A stretch of 64,000 nucleotides of DNA from an uncultured Pelagibacteraceae bacterium (GTDB lineage: Bacteria > Pseudomonadota > Alphaproteobacteria > Pelagibacterales > Pelagibacteraceae), in the NCBI GenBank assembly GCA_902533445.1, contig CACALX010000001.1, positions 1 to 64,000 on the forward strand, in the 5' to 3' direction. How positions within the stretch are numbered: position 1 is the stretch's first letter; each line of letters starts with the position of its first letter. Of the stretch, positions 19,119 through 29,249 are shown piece by piece. Position numbers and translations under genes: made by a program. The notes below the pieces were generated by a model. That model was not told where the DNA came from. It made no database searches and saw only the letters and a program-made list of their open reading frames with translations.

Positions 19119-20417
19119 CTATCTTCCAATCCCAAAATAATTGATATTTAATTTTTTCATTTTTGAAGGAGAATACATATTTCTCATATCATAAATATTA
19201 AAATTTCTTTTTTTTACTAATTTTTTAAAATTTAATAATTTAAAATCATTCCATTCAGTATGTAAAATTATTAAATCACTATTCAAACATGCCTTATTTA
19301 TATTATTAAAATACTTAACATTTTTTAAATTTTGAAATTCCTTCTTCTGACCTGAGGGATCAAAATATTTTATTTTACATTTTTTTTTATTAAAATACTT
19401 AATCATTGGTATACTAGAGGCTTCTCTCATATCATCTGTATTTGGTTTAAATGTTACTCCTAAAAATGTAATTGTTTTATTTAAAAGTTTATTATTTAAT
19501 ATTTTCTCAACTCTTTTGATTGATAAAAATCTTCTTTTATCATTCGATGTAACAACAGTTTTGACTATAGATAAATCTGTATTAAATTTTTTACCTGTAT
19601 CAATTAAGGCTCTAGTATCTTTTGGAAAACATGATCCTCCGTAAGCTGGTCCTGCTCTCAAAAACCTATCCCCGATACGTTCATCTGATCCCATACCAAC
19701 AGATATATCTTTCACATCTATACCCGTTTTTTCACAAAGATTTGCAATTTCATTAATAAATGAAATTTTTGTAGCTAAAAATGCATTTGAAGCATATTTA
19801 ATTAATTCAGCACCTCTTCGAGAAGTATTAAAATATCTACTATTTGTCTTTATTATAGGCATGTAAAGTGACTTTAAAATCTTATTAGCTTTTTTGCTGT
19901 CAGTGCCAATAATTACTCTATCAGGGTAGACAAAATCTCTTATGGCCTCACCTTCTCTTAAAAACTCAGGATTGGAAACAATATCGACCAATTTTCTTTT
20001 TTTTAAATTTTTTAAAATGTTTTCAATTTTATCACCAGTAGTTACTGGGACTGTAGATTTGGTTATTATAATTTTATAACTTTTTATTATATTTTTTAAT
20101 TCTTTTGCAACACTAAACACATATTTTAAATCAGCTGAATTACTATTTTTTTTTGTCGGAGTTCCAACACATATAAAAATTATGTCAGAACTTGAAACCG
20201 CTTTTTTTAAATCAGATGTAAATTTTAAACGATTTTGTTTATAATTTTTTTTTAAAATTTCCTCTAAACCAGGCTCATAAATAGGAACATTGCCTTTGTT
20301 TAATTCTTCTATTTTTTTTTTATCTTTATCTACACAGTAAACAATATTACCAACATCAGAAAAACAAACACCACTAACTAAGCCAACATAACCTGTACCT
20401 ATCATACAAAGTTTCAT
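19119..20417 (-). CDS. ugd: UDP-glucose 6-dehydrogenase
   Basis: The 432-residue enzyme oxidises UDP-glucose to UDP-glucuronate with two NAD+. The N-terminal NAD-binding motif is IGTGYVGLVSG. The catalytic cysteine is Cys263 in GGSCFPKDTRAL, and the lysine helix AELIKYASNAFLATKISF is conserved. The C-terminal UDP-binding domain has GVTFKPNTDDMREA. Its start overlaps galU by 4 bp, so substrate-forming and substrate-using enzymes are translated together. The product probably feeds surface polysaccharide or glycolipid synthesis. Confidence 0.96.
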   Translation of the reverse strand: MKLCMIGTGYVGLVSGVCFSDVGNIVYCVDKDKKKIEELNKGNVPIYEPGLEEILKKNYKQNRLKFTSDLKKAVSSSDIIFICVGTPTKKNSNSADLKYVFSVAKELKNIIKSYKIIITKSTVPVTTGDKIENILKNLKKRKLVDIVSNPEFLREGEAIRDFVYPDRVIIGTDSKKANKILKSLYMPIIKTNSRYFNTSRRGAELIKYASNAFLATKISFINEIANLCEKTGIDVKDISVGMGSDERIGDRFLRAGPAYGGSCFPKDTRALIDTGKKFNTDLSIVKTVVTSNDKRRFLSIKRVEKILNNKLLNKTITFLGVTFKPNTDDMREASSIPMIKYFNKKKCKIKYFDPSGQKKEFQNLKNVKYFNNINKACLNSDLIILHTEWNDFKLLNFKKLVKKRNFNIYDMRNMYSPSKMKKLNINYFGIGR

Positions 20418-21229
20418 ATTTTTTCTATTTCTTTATTTGAATTAATAAAACCTTGCATAGTCCCACAATCTAAATACTTACCAGAAAAATTATGAGCTAT
20501 AAATTTTTCACCTTCTTTAATTAAAGTTTGAATAGCATCTGTTATGTGTATTTCACCACCATTACCAGGTTTCTGCCTAGCTAATTTATTAAATACAGTT
20601 TTAGGAAGAATGTATCTTCCTATTACTGCTTTATTGGAAGGAGCATTTTTAACTGAAGGTTTTTCAACTACTCCATCAATATAATAATCATTTTTTGAAA
20701 TTTTTTTGTTTAAACTATAGATGCCCCATCTTGAAACTGTTTTAGAATTAACTTTCATACTGGCCATTACAGATGATTTATGTTTATGATGGACTTTAAT
20801 CATATCTTTGGAACAGTTTTTTTTAATTATCAAATCGTCTGGTAGCAACATTAAAAAATATTTATCTTTTATATATTTTTTTGTTTTAAATACAGCATCA
20901 CCTGTTCCCTTAGGTACATTTTGATATACAAATTTTATTAATTTTTTATATTTTAATATTTTTTTATATTCAAAAATAATTCTAGGATCTTTTTTCTTTT
21001 TTATAATTTTTTTGTAGAAATTATCACTGTAGAAATAATTTTTAATCATTTTTTTTTTATTTGATATTATGAAAACAACTTCTTTTATACCAGCTTCAAT
21101 GCATTCATCTAAAATATATTCAATTCCAGGCTTTCCATTTATTGGAAGTAGTTCTTTTGCAAAAACACTTGTTAAAGGCAAAAGTCTGGTTCCTTGACCT
21201 GCTAGAGGAATAATTGCTTGTTTAATCAT
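20414..21229 (-). CDS. galU: UTP-glucose-1-phosphate uridylyltransferase
   Basis: The 271-residue nucleotidyltransferase forms UDP-glucose from UTP and glucose-1-phosphate. The motif AGQGTRLLPLTSVFAKELLPI binds the nucleotide, with VPKGTGDAV, LLPDDLI and the C-terminal GEIHITDAIQ and DCGTMQGFINS segments matching GalU. It is slightly shorter than the E. coli enzyme (302). It overlaps ugd by 4 bp and is divergent from panC across 34 bp. The coding sequence is heavily lysine-rich. Confidence 0.95.
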   Translation of the reverse strand: MIKQAIIPLAGQGTRLLPLTSVFAKELLPINGKPGIEYILDECIEAGIKEVVFIISNKKKMIKNYFYSDNFYKKIIKKKKDPRIIFEYKKILKYKKLIKFVYQNVPKGTGDAVFKTKKYIKDKYFLMLLPDDLIIKKNCSKDMIKVHHKHKSSVMASMKVNSKTVSRWGIYSLNKKISKNDYYIDGVVEKPSVKNAPSNKAVIGRYILPKTVFNKLARQKPGNGGEIHITDAIQTLIKEGEKFIAHNFSGKYLDCGTMQGFINSNKEIEKI

Positions 21230-21263
21230 ATAAATGTTTTACTTATCTAGATTTCTAATACAA

Positions 21264-22079
21264 ATGAAAATTTTATTAAATAATAATTCATTATTTAGAG
21301 CTTTAAGGCCATATAATGATGTTGGTTTTGTTCCTACAATGGGGAGTATACATGAGGGTCATTTATCACTTATAGAAAGATCAAATCGAAGTTGCAAAAA
21401 GACAATAGTAAGTATTTTCGTCAACCCCAAACAATTTAACAATAAAAAAGATTTCAAGAACTATCCCACAAATATCAAAGAAGATATTAAAATTTTAAAA
21501 AAAACTAAAAAAGTGGATTTCTTATACATCCCAAAATTCAAAGATGTTTACAATAATAATAAAAAATCAAACATAAAAATTACAAAAAAAAATAAAATTT
21601 TATGCGCCAAATTTAGAAAAGGCCATTTTGAAGGAGTACTAGATGTAATGGAGAGATTAACTAATCTCGTAAATCCGAAAAAAATATTTATGGGCAAAAA
21701 AGATTATCAACAATATTTCTTAATAAAAAATTATCTAAAAAATAAATATAAAACTTCTATTATTCCATGCAGAACGATTAGAAATAAAAGCAAAATAGCT
21801 TTGTCTTCAAGAAATAATCATTTGGATTTAAATGGAATTAAAAAAGCAAGTTTTCTAAGTAAAAGTTTAATCAAATTAAAAAAAAAATTGAAAAATAGTA
21901 AAAAAATAAAACAAAATTTAAATACTCAAATAAAAAATTTTGAGAAATTATTAAAAATTAAAATTGAATACTTGGAATTAATATCAATTAAAAATCTTAA
22001 AATATCTAATACTGTTAGAGGCTCACGTTTATTTGTTGCTTATTATATTGATAACGTAAGATTGATTGATAATTTTTAG
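21264..22079 (+). CDS. panC: Pantoate-beta-alanine ligase (pantothenate synthetase)
   Basis: The protein joins pantoate and beta-alanine with ATP to make pantothenate. The family begins close to the substrate loop, so the ATG at 21264 (271 residues) is preferred to the ATG ten codons upstream. The motifs FVPTMGSIHEGHLSLI (HIGH-like ATP site), SIFVNPKQF, FGKKDYQQ-like MGKKDYQQYFLIKN and ALSSRNNHL are present. The C-terminal third is unusually rich in lysine and asparagine, presumably AT drift. It overlaps the convergent mgtE gene by 4 bp at the stop codons. Confidence 0.93.
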   Translation: MKILLNNNSLFRALRPYNDVGFVPTMGSIHEGHLSLIERSNRSCKKTIVSIFVNPKQFNNKKDFKNYPTNIKEDIKILKKTKKVDFLYIPKFKDVYNNNKKSNIKITKKNKILCAKFRKGHFEGVLDVMERLTNLVNPKKIFMGKKDYQQYFLIKNYLKNKYKTSIIPCRTIRNKSKIALSSRNNHLDLNGIKKASFLSKSLIKLKKKLKNSKKIKQNLNTQIKNFEKLLKIKIEYLELISIKNLKISNTVRGSRLFVAYYIDNVRLIDNF

Positions 22080-23449
22080 AGAAAGTAAGCTCCAACACCT
22101 AAAAATGAGACAAAACCTATAACATCAGTAATGGTGGTAACAAAAACACTCGATGCAATTGCGGGATCAACATTCATTTTTTTTAAAGTAAAAGGAACAA
22201 GTATACCAAACAGTCCAGCTATAATCATCGTAAGTACCATTGATATTGAAATGATTATTGAAAGAATACTATCTTGAAACCAAATTTGAACTATTAAAGC
22301 ACTTATGGCAGCAAATATAATTCCATTTAATATGCCAATTGAAAATTCTTTAAAAACATTTGATGAAAAATTATTTTGTGTTAAGTCATTTGTTGCAATT
22401 GTTCTGACTGTAACAGCCAGTGTTTGCATTCCTGCATTTCCACCCATTGAGGCAACAATTGGCATCAGAAAAGCAAGAACTACCATTTGCTCAATAGTTG
22501 CTCCAAACAGGCTGATACACCAAGTAGCTAGAAAAGCTGTAAATAAATTTAATAAAAGCCAGTTAAATCTTCTTTTAGTTTTTGTTACAATACCATCGGT
22601 TATTTCTTCATCACCTACACCTGCAAGTCTTAATGCATCTTCCTCAGCCTCTTCTTTTAGGACTGTGAGAACATCATCGTTCATAATCATTCCTACCAAT
22701 TTATTATTTTTATCAACTACGGCTGCTGAGTTAAGATTATAATTTTCAAATAGGTTAGCCACCTCTTCTTTATCCATATCCACAGGCACTAATAGTTGAG
22801 ATTCAGACATGATGCTTGCCATCTTTGTGTCTCTCGGTGAAGTAAGCACTCTTGATGATGGAACTGTTCCAATAGGTTTAAATTCTTCATTAACAATAAA
22901 AATTTCCAAAAATTCTTCAGGCAGATCTTTATTTTCTCTTAGATAGTCAATTGTTTGACCTACAGACCAGTTGCTTGGTATAGCTGTAAACTCACGCTGC
23001 ATAAGTCTAGCAGCAGTATCCTCTGGATAGCTTAAGCTTTCTAACAGAGCAAATCTGTCTTTAGGTGGTAATGAGCTTAATATAGTGTTCTTGTCTTCTT
23101 CAGGTACATTTTCTAAAATCGAAATAGCATCATCTGACTCTAAGTTGGTAAGTATAGTTACAATTGAATCTGAAGATAAATATTTAATTATTTCAGTTTG
23201 TATAGACTCATTTAATTCAACAAAAACCTCTGCATCAATATTAAAGTTATTTAACTTAATTAAACTTTCTCTATCACTAATACTTAAGTGTTCAATTATG
23301 TCTGCTGCATCAGCAGGATGCATTTCATTAAATGAGTCGTTAATAAATTTTGCGTCATTATTAGATATTTTAGAGGTGACAACTCTTAAATATTCTTTAT
23401 TAAATTCAAAATTTACTTTTTTATCTTTAGTTTTTTTAATTAAAGACAT
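22076..23449 (-). CDS. mgtE: MgtE-family magnesium transporter
   Basis: The 457-residue protein has the MgtE architecture: an N-terminal helical superhelix (about 30-135, with MHPADAADIIEHL), tandem CBS domains (about 140-260) that sense Mg2+, and five transmembrane helices from about residue 290. The TM region holds the conserved LAFLMPIVASMGGNAGMQTLAV segment of the ion pore. It imports Mg2+ across the inner membrane. It is convergent with panC and divergent from lipB across 61 bp. No Mg2+ riboswitch can be recognised in this short leader. Confidence 0.95.
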   Translation of the reverse strand: MSLIKKTKDKKVNFEFNKEYLRVVTSKISNNDAKFINDSFNEMHPADAADIIEHLSISDRESLIKLNNFNIDAEVFVELNESIQTEIIKYLSSDSIVTILTNLESDDAISILENVPEEDKNTILSSLPPKDRFALLESLSYPEDTAARLMQREFTAIPSNWSVGQTIDYLRENKDLPEEFLEIFIVNEEFKPIGTVPSSRVLTSPRDTKMASIMSESQLLVPVDMDKEEVANLFENYNLNSAAVVDKNNKLVGMIMNDDVLTVLKEEAEEDALRLAGVGDEEITDGIVTKTKRRFNWLLLNLFTAFLATWCISLFGATIEQMVVLAFLMPIVASMGGNAGMQTLAVTVRTIATNDLTQNNFSSNVFKEFSIGILNGIIFAAISALIVQIWFQDSILSIIISISMVLTMIIAGLFGILVPFTLKKMNVDPAIASSVFVTTITDVIGFVSFLGVGAYFL

Positions 23450-23510
23450 AAATGTACCTATAATTTAGTTGTGCACTATTAATACATAATTAAAATATTA
23501 CAAATTTTAA

Positions 23511-24128
23511 ATGGATATAGAGATCAAAAAGTCAATAAAACCGGTAAATTATTTTGAGGCTATTGATCTATTAGAGTCTAGATTAATAAATATTACAGCT
23601 AATAAAGAAAAAGAATTAATTTGGATTTTAGAGCATCCTGAAATTTTTACCGCAGGTACATCGTATAAAGAAAATGAAATAATTGATAAATCAATTGATC
23701 TATTAAAAACAAACAGAGGAGGAAAAATTACGTATCATGGTCCAGGTCAATTAATTTGTTATTTTGTTATTGATCTAAGAGAAAAAAAAGACATTAGAAA
23801 ATTTATTAAAACTATTGAAAATACAATTATTCAAAGTTTAAAAAAATATAATATTGAAACGTTTGCTGATAAAGAAAATATTGGAATATGGCATGAAGAC
23901 AAAAATAAAATTCAAAAAATTGCTGCGATAGGTATTAGAGTGAGAAAATGGATTGCGTATCATGGATTTGCAATAAATATTGATAACAACTTAGAAAATT
24001 ATAAAAAAATAGTACCATGTGGAATTTCCGATAAAGGTGTGACAAATTTAAAAAAAATTTCAAATCAAGATTATTCTAACTTGTATAATGAAATTATTGA
24101 AAATTTTATTTCAAATTTGAAAATCTAA
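23511..24128 (+). CDS. lipB: Octanoyltransferase (lipoate biosynthesis)
   Basis: The 205-residue enzyme transfers octanoyl from ACP to lipoyl domains. The signatures [16 protein letters not shown] and [19 protein letters not shown] are present. The catalytic cysteine is Cys170 in IVPCGIS and the partner lysine is in the KIAAIG motif. Length and motif order match LipB. The 3' end overlaps the convergent pseudouridine synthase gene by 23 bp. Confidence 0.95.
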   Translation: MDIEIKKSIKPVNYFEAIDLLESRLINITANKEKELIWILEHPEIFTAGTSYKENEIIDKSIDLLKTNRGGKITYHGPGQLICYFVIDLREKKDIRKFIKTIENTIIQSLKKYNIETFADKENIGIWHEDKNKIQKIAAIGIRVRKWIAYHGFAINIDNNLENYKKIVPCGISDKGVTNLKKISNQDYSNLYNEIIENFISNLKI

Positions 24129-25023
24129 GTCTTTTTGATTTTAACAACTTTTTAAAATATTCAGGTAATAAGGCTGAATAAGTATGCTTCATATCATTTA
24201 TTTTAAATTTAATTTGGTACGAGTGCAGCATAAGATTTTTATTTATACCTTTATCTGACTTAGAGAGTTTGTATTTAGTATCACCAAATATAGGATTTCC
24301 AATTGCAAAAAGCTGTTTACGTAACTGATGTTTTCTTCCAGTTATTGGTTTTAATTCCAATAAAGATGCTTCAGAATTTTTATCTATTACCTTGAATATA
24401 GTTTTTGCTTTTTCTACTAACTTTTTATCTCCATCGTATCTTATTAAGTCATCATCCCAAACTCCTGAGTTTTTATTTATTTCTCCTTGGCATATGGCAA
24501 GATAAGTTTTATGTACCTTTCTTAATCTAAATAATGATGTTAGTAGCTGTGCGCTCTCTCTATTTTTCGCCATTATAAATACACCAGATGTATCTTTGTC
24601 TAATCTATGAACAGAGTAAGGTTTTGTTCCTTTAAAAATTTCACTCTTTGCAAAAATATCAACTAAGTTTTTTTTAGATTTTGTACCACCTTGTACAGAT
24701 ATTCCTGATGCTTTATTTAATACAACAAAATTATCATTATCATCAATTATTTGATCTTCGTTTGATTTTATTATTTCTTTAGTTGGTAAAAATTTTATTT
24801 TTTTTTGTTCTACTCTTTCTTTAAATTCAATATTAAATATATTTATCTGATCTCCATTTTTTATTTTGTGAAAACTTTTAACTTTTTTTTTATTAATTTT
24901 AATTTTTCCTGTCCTAAGATATTTTTCAATTAAACCTTGAGGTATTTTTCCAATATTTAATCTCATCCATCTATCAATACGCATATCATTACACGTTGAA
25001 TCAACGATGTATACCTTGTTCAT
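24106..25023 (-). CDS. RluC/RluD-family 23S rRNA pseudouridine synthase
   Basis: The 305-residue protein has an N-terminal S4 RNA-binding domain (about residues 15-70: [21 protein letters not shown]) and a C-terminal pseudouridine synthase domain. The catalytic aspartate lies in the motif [10 protein letters not shown], and [11 protein letters not shown] and GDTKY are conserved. It isomerises specific uridines in 23S rRNA; RluC versus RluD cannot be decided from sequence alone, although RluC is favoured by KTYLAICQG. It starts 10 bp downstream of rplQ in the same direction and may be the tail of the ribosomal operon. Confidence 0.92.
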   Translation of the reverse strand: MNKVYIVDSTCNDMRIDRWMRLNIGKIPQGLIEKYLRTGKIKINKKKVKSFHKIKNGDQINIFNIEFKERVEQKKIKFLPTKEIIKSNEDQIIDDNDNFVVLNKASGISVQGGTKSKKNLVDIFAKSEIFKGTKPYSVHRLDKDTSGVFIMAKNRESAQLLTSLFRLRKVHKTYLAICQGEINKNSGVWDDDLIRYDGDKKLVEKAKTIFKVIDKNSEASLLELKPITGRKHQLRKQLFAIGNPIFGDTKYKLSKSDKGINKNLMLHSYQIKFKINDMKHTYSALLPEYFKKLLKSKRLRFSNLK

Positions 25024-25033
25024 GAATTTGGAT

Positions 25034-25477
25034 TTAAGCTGTAGCTTGTTTATTTTCTTCTGTTTTTGGAGCTTCTTTTGACGTATCTTTTTTCTTCTTA
25101 TCTACTCTTTTGGCTTCAACATTTCTATCTACAAATTCTATAATTGCCATTGGAGCATTATCACCATATCTAAAACCTGCTTTAATAATTCTAGTGTAGC
25201 CACCTTTTCTATTTGAATATCTTTTAGAAAGAGTTTTTTTTACTTTATTAGCTGATTTAATATCCTGCAATTGAGATACAAGAATCTTAGTTGTTTGCAA
25301 TGTATCTTTTTTACCTAAAGTAATAATTTTGTCAGCTTGAGGTCTTAAAAACTTTGCTTTTGGCAGTGTAGTTTTAATCTGTTCATATTTTATTAAAGAA
25401 TTTAACATATTCTTTAACAGAGCTTTTCTATGCTCAGATGTTCTGTTTAGTTTTTTGTTGGCTAAGCCGTGTCTCAT
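25034..25477 (-). CDS. rplQ: 50S ribosomal protein L17
   Basis: The 147-residue large-subunit protein has the conserved [20 protein letters not shown] start and the YTRIIKAGFRYGDNAPMAIIEFVDR core. It is about 20 residues longer than the E. coli protein because of a charged Lys/Glu-rich C-terminal tail. It is the last gene of the alpha operon, with its start overlapping the rpoA stop by one base. Confidence 0.97.
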   Translation of the reverse strand: MRHGLANKKLNRTSEHRKALLKNMLNSLIKYEQIKTTLPKAKFLRPQADKIITLGKKDTLQTTKILVSQLQDIKSANKVKKTLSKRYSNRKGGYTRIIKAGFRYGDNAPMAIIEFVDRNVEAKRVDKKKKDTSKEAPKTEENKQATA

Positions 25478-26505
25478 TAAATTGCTTCCTCTAATTTTTT
25501 AGACATTTCTGCTATATTATCTGGTGGCCAGTTAGGTATTTCCATACCTAAATACAGAGACATTCCAGTTAGAACTTCTTTAATCTCATTTAAAGATTTT
25601 CTACCAAAATTTGGTGTTCTTAACATTTCACCCTCAGATTTTTGAACTAAATCACCAATATAAATTATGTTGTCATTTTTTAAGCAATTCATTGATCTAA
25701 CAGATAGCTCTAGTTCATCAACTTTTCTTAATAAATTCTTGTTAAACTCAGGTTCAGATGAAACTTCTTTTACTGGAGCTTCAACTGGCTCATCAAAATT
25801 AACAAACATTTTCAACTGGTCTTGAAAAATTCTAGCTGAATACGCAACAGCATCCTCAGCGGAAATTGAACCGTTAGTCTCTACTTCCATGGTTAATTTA
25901 TCGTAATCAAGAGCTTTACCTTCTCTTGCTGTGCTAACAGAATAAGAAACTTTTTTTACAGGGCTATATAAAGAGTCAATAGCAATTAAACCTAATGGTG
26001 GCTCCTCTGGCTTGTTTAGGTCAGCTGGAACATAACCTTTTCCAGTGTTTACATTCATTTCCATGTGAAAAGTAGTATTTTCATCTAAATTACAAATTAC
26101 TAACTCTGGATTTAATATTTCTACATCAGTCACTGGAGCAATGTCTGAAGCTTTTATTTCACCTGGGCCTTTTGCATCTAATACTAGTTTTTTTGTACCT
26201 TCAGAATTACATTTTAATGCTAATGATTTAACATTTAATACTATATCTGTTACATCCTCTCTTACACCTTTAATTGATGTAAATTCATGTAGAACACCAT
26301 CTATTTGAATTGAGGTAACTGCAGCTCCTCTGATTGAAGAAAGCAAAATTCTTCTTAAAGAGTTTCCTAAAGTTAATCCGTAACCTTTTTCTAAAGGCTC
26401 AGCTACAATCTTAGCATGTGTTAAGTCATCACTAATTTGAACATCTAATTTAGATGGTTTAATCAAAGATTTCCAATTTTTAACATTAACGTTTTCTAAT
26501 TCCAT
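25477..26505 (-). CDS. rpoA: RNA polymerase alpha subunit
   Basis: The 342-residue alpha subunit nucleates core RNA polymerase assembly. The N-terminal dimerisation domain includes [18 protein letters not shown] and the GKGYVPAD region. The C-terminal domain, which binds UP elements and activators, has [20 protein letters not shown] and [16 protein letters not shown]. Both domains are intact. It sits between rpsK and rplQ with one-base overlaps on both sides, the standard alpha operon order. Confidence 0.98.
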   Translation of the reverse strand: MELENVNVKNWKSLIKPSKLDVQISDDLTHAKIVAEPLEKGYGLTLGNSLRRILLSSIRGAAVTSIQIDGVLHEFTSIKGVREDVTDIVLNVKSLALKCNSEGTKKLVLDAKGPGEIKASDIAPVTDVEILNPELVICNLDENTTFHMEMNVNTGKGYVPADLNKPEEPPLGLIAIDSLYSPVKKVSYSVSTAREGKALDYDKLTMEVETNGSISAEDAVAYSARIFQDQLKMFVNFDEPVEAPVKEVSSEPEFNKNLLRKVDELELSVRSMNCLKNDNIIYIGDLVQKSEGEMLRTPNFGRKSLNEIKEVLTGMSLYLGMEIPNWPPDNIAEMSKKLEEAI

Positions 26506-26954
26506 TAAACTCTCCTTTTTTTTGGTGGTCTAGTTCCGTTGTGAGGCATAGGTGTTGTATCTTTAATTGACAAAATTTTAAAACCTCTTGCTTGTAAAGC
26601 TCTTAATGCTGTTTCTCTTCCTGAACCAGGCCCTTTTACCTCAACAGATAAAGTTTTCATTCCATACTCTAATGCTTTTGATGCTGCGGAGTCCGCTGCT
26701 ATTTGAGCTGCATAAGGTGTAGATTTTCTTGATCCTTTAAATCCTTTCTGTCCAGCAGATGCCCAGGATATTACATTTCCATTTGTATCAGCAATTGAAA
26801 TTATTGTGTTATTAAATGTCGACTGCACATAAGCAATTCCATTTAAAATATTTTTTTTTATCTTTTTCTTTTTTGAATAAGAACTTTTAGCACTTTTTTT
26901 AGAAGATTTTTCTACCTTCTGATCTTTATTGTCAGTTTTTTCTGTTTTTGCCAT
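26505..26954 (-). CDS. rpsK: 30S ribosomal protein S11
   Basis: The 149-residue platform protein contacts 16S rRNA near the E site. The core ([44 protein letters not shown]) is fully conserved. Compared with ~129 residues elsewhere, it has a ~20-residue Lys/Ser-rich N-terminal extension, an alphaproteobacterial or lineage-specific addition of unknown role. It is 2 bp downstream of rpsM. Confidence 0.97.
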   Translation of the reverse strand: MAKTEKTDNKDQKVEKSSKKSAKSSYSKKKKIKKNILNGIAYVQSTFNNTIISIADTNGNVISWASAGQKGFKGSRKSTPYAAQIAADSAASKALEYGMKTLSVEVKGPGSGRETALRALQARGFKILSIKDTTPMPHNGTRPPKKRRV

Positions 26955-26956
26955 TA

Positions 26957-27340
26957 TTATTTTTTAGTTGGTGTTAATTTCTTCCCTGCAATAGCTATTG
27001 CTTTTCCTTTTCTTGTTCTTGCATTACATCTTGTTCTTTGACCTCTTACAGGTAATTTTTTTCTATGTCTTGTTCCTCGATAACATGCAAGATCTATTAA
27101 TCTTTTAATACTTAAAGAATAATCTCTTCTAAGATCTCCTTCGACTTTAAAATTTTGATCGATGAATTCTCTTATTTTTAAAATTTCATCATCAGTTAAC
27201 TCATTCACTCTTTTGGCTCTTGGAATTTCTAGAGAAGAACAAATTTGTTGTGAGAATTTATCACCAATTCCATAAATATATGTTAGTCCAATGTGGACAA
27301 GTTTATTTTGTGGAATGTTTATACCTGCGATACGAGCCAT
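26957..27340 (-). CDS. rpsM: 30S ribosomal protein S13
   Basis: The 127-residue head protein bridges to the 50S subunit and P-site t[16 protein letters not shown], the helix-hairpin-helix region and the basic C-terminal [14 protein letters not shown] are conserved. It opens the alpha operon after a 55-bp gap from adk, and that gap contains a good promoter candidate. rpmJ (L36), which often precedes rpsM in other bacteria, is not here. Confidence 0.97.
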   Translation of the reverse strand: MARIAGINIPQNKLVHIGLTYIYGIGDKFSQQICSSLEIPRAKRVNELTDDEILKIREFIDQNFKVEGDLRRDYSLSIKRLIDLACYRGTRHRKKLPVRGQRTRCNARTRKGKAIAIAGKKLTPTKK

Positions 27341-27363
27341 AATTTTTGTGATAAATTGTGCCT

Positions 27364-27391
27364 TTTATATAAGAAGATTAATCAAAGTCAA
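27364..27391 (-). promoter_or_regulatory. Candidate sigma-70 promoter for rpsM-rpsK-rpoA-rplQ
   Basis: On the minus strand the gap between adk and rpsM contains TTGACT (27386-27391) and TATAAA (27364-27369) separated by 16 bp. This is close to the TTGACA/TATAAT consensus. Transcription would start about 17 bp before the rpsM ATG. This is sequence resemblance only. Confidence 0.55.
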
Positions 27392-27395
27392 CGTC

Positions 27396-27959
27396 TTAAA
27401 CATTTATAAAAGTGTCTATTTTCCTTGTTATTTCGTCTATTTCTAAGCTCCCTTCAATTTGCCTAAATTTAGGATTCTCTGAGTAGTAATTCAGCACTGG
27501 CTCTGTAGTGTTCATATATGTATCAAAACGTTTTAGAATAGTACTTGTTTCATCGTCTGATCTATTTTCAATAATTTTTCTTTTCTCTAGTCTTTTTACC
27601 ACCGTATCTTTATCAACTTTAAGATACAAAATTAAATCTATCTTTTGATTTGATGCCTCAAGTAAGATATCTAAATTTTTTGCTTGGCTCAAAGATCTAG
27701 GGTATCCATCAAATATTAACCTATTTTTTTTTTGAGGGTCAGAAACTAAATTTTCAATAAGCTTATTTACAATTTCGTCACTTACAAATTTACCATTTTT
27801 CATGTCATTGGTTATTTTCTTACCAATATCAGAATTTTTATATATTTCTTCTCTTAAAAGTTCACCAGTTGAAATCTGAAAGGAATTTAATTTTTTTACT
27901 AAATATTTAGCTTGAGTACCCTTACCAGCACCAGGCGGTCCAAACAAAACTATATTCAC
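27396..27959 (-). CDS. adk: Adenylate kinase
   Basis: The 187-residue enzyme interconverts ATP + AMP and 2 ADP. The P-loop GPPGAGKGTQAKYL is at the N-terminus, with STGELLREE (AMP binding) and IFDGYPRSLSQA. It is the short form: the LID region is compact and lacks the zinc-type insertion of ~215-residue enzymes. It lies directly after secY, one base apart, an arrangement common in Alphaproteobacteria. Confidence 0.97.
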   Translation of the reverse strand: MNIVLFGPPGAGKGTQAKYLVKKLNSFQISTGELLREEIYKNSDIGKKITNDMKNGKFVSDEIVNKLIENLVSDPQKKNRLIFDGYPRSLSQAKNLDILLEASNQKIDLILYLKVDKDTVVKRLEKRKIIENRSDDETSTILKRFDTYMNTTEPVLNYYSENPKFRQIEGSLEIDEITRKIDTFINV

Positions 27960-29240
27960 TTACTTTCCAAATTTAGTTTTCTTAATTAATTGTTCGTATT
28001 GAGAGCTCATTAATCTCGTTTGAATTTGAGTTACAGTATCAATGGCTACAACAACAACAATTAGAATAGATGCACCACCCAAATAAAAAGGAATTGGGTA
28101 ATTAGCTATTAAAAATTCTGGCATTAAACATACAAGTGTCAAATATAGAGCACCTATTGTAGTAAGTTTAGTTAAAATATTTTCAATATATAATGCTGTA
28201 CTTTCACCAGGTCTAATTCCTGGTACAAAGCCACCATATTTTCTTAAGTTTTCTGCTGTTTCAGTTGGGTTAAATGTAATTGAAGTATAGAAAAATGTAA
28301 AAAATATTATACCAGATGCATATAGCAACATGTACAAAGGTTGACCTTGAGTAAAATAAGAACTTAAGTTTAAAAAAGTTTCATTGTTTGAAAAAGAAAA
28401 GTTAGAAAAAGTAACTGGTAACAATAATAAAGCAGATGCAAAAATTGCTGGTATTACTCCTGCTTGATTAATTTTTAATGGCAAATGAGAAGACTCGCCA
28501 CCATACATTTTGTTTCCCATTTGTCTTTTAGGATAATTGATAAGAATTTTTCTTAACGCTCTCTCCATAAAAACAACAAATAAAATAGTTAATATTAAAA
28601 GAACAAAAATTGCTAGGATCATGAAAGTTGACACGGCACCTGTTCTACCTAATTCAAAAGTTGTAACCAAAGCTCTAGGTATTTCAGCAACGATACCAGC
28701 AAAAATAATTAAAGAAATTCCATTTCCAATTCCTCTTTGAGTGATTTGTTCTCCTAACCACATAAGAAAAATTGTACCAGCAACAATGGTTGTCACTGTT
28801 GTAATTTTAAAAAATGCTCCTGGATTAATTACCAAATCTGCAGAAGATTCTAAACCTACTGATAAACCATAACCTTGAACTGTAGCGAGTAAAACTGTTC
28901 CATATCTTGTAATTTGAGTAATCTTTGCCCTACCAGTTTCTCCCTGAGCTTTTAAATTCTTAAAATAATCTGAAACCCCTGTTAACAACTGAACTATAAT
29001 AGCTGATGATATATATGGCATTATACCAAGAGCAAAAATTGCCATTCTACTGACGGCACCTCCAGCAAAAACATTAAACATGCCAAGTAACCCTTTTTGA
29101 TTGCCGTCCATCATGATTTTTAATTGTTCTGGGTCAATTCCTGGCAAAGGAACAAATGTACCAAATCTATATACTGCAAGAATTGCTATGGTAAAAATTA
29201 TTCTATTTCTTAAATCATTTGTTGAAGATGATGCGCTCAT
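27960..29240 (-). CDS. secY: Preprotein translocase subunit SecY
   Basis: The 426-residue protein forms the inner-membrane channel of the Sec translocon. Ten hydrophobic helices are apparent. The plug region, GEQITQRGIGNGISLIIFAGI, and the cytoplasmic loop NPTETAENLRKYGGFVPGIRPG are conserved. It follows rplO by 9 bp and precedes adk. The partner secE lies in the same supercluster at 51.9 kb. Confidence 0.97.
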   Translation of the reverse strand: MSASSSTNDLRNRIIFTIAILAVYRFGTFVPLPGIDPEQLKIMMDGNQKGLLGMFNVFAGGAVSRMAIFALGIMPYISSAIIVQLLTGVSDYFKNLKAQGETGRAKITQITRYGTVLLATVQGYGLSVGLESSADLVINPGAFFKITTVTTIVAGTIFLMWLGEQITQRGIGNGISLIIFAGIVAEIPRALVTTFELGRTGAVSTFMILAIFVLLILTILFVVFMERALRKILINYPKRQMGNKMYGGESSHLPLKINQAGVIPAIFASALLLLPVTFSNFSFSNNETFLNLSSYFTQGQPLYMLLYASGIIFFTFFYTSITFNPTETAENLRKYGGFVPGIRPGESTALYIENILTKLTTIGALYLTLVCLMPEFLIANYPIPFYLGGASILIVVVVAIDTVTQIQTRLMSSQYEQLIKKTKFGK

Positions 29241-29249
29241 TTAAACAAA

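Noticed and set aside
22305-22742. Long antisense reading frame inside mgtE
   Set aside because: It lies wholly opposite a well-conserved gene, has no family match and low-complexity Ser/Ile/Phe composition typical of the antisense of AT-rich coding sequence. The same holds for antisense frames at 9325, 23085, 33981, 46298, 49426, 50463 and 52543.
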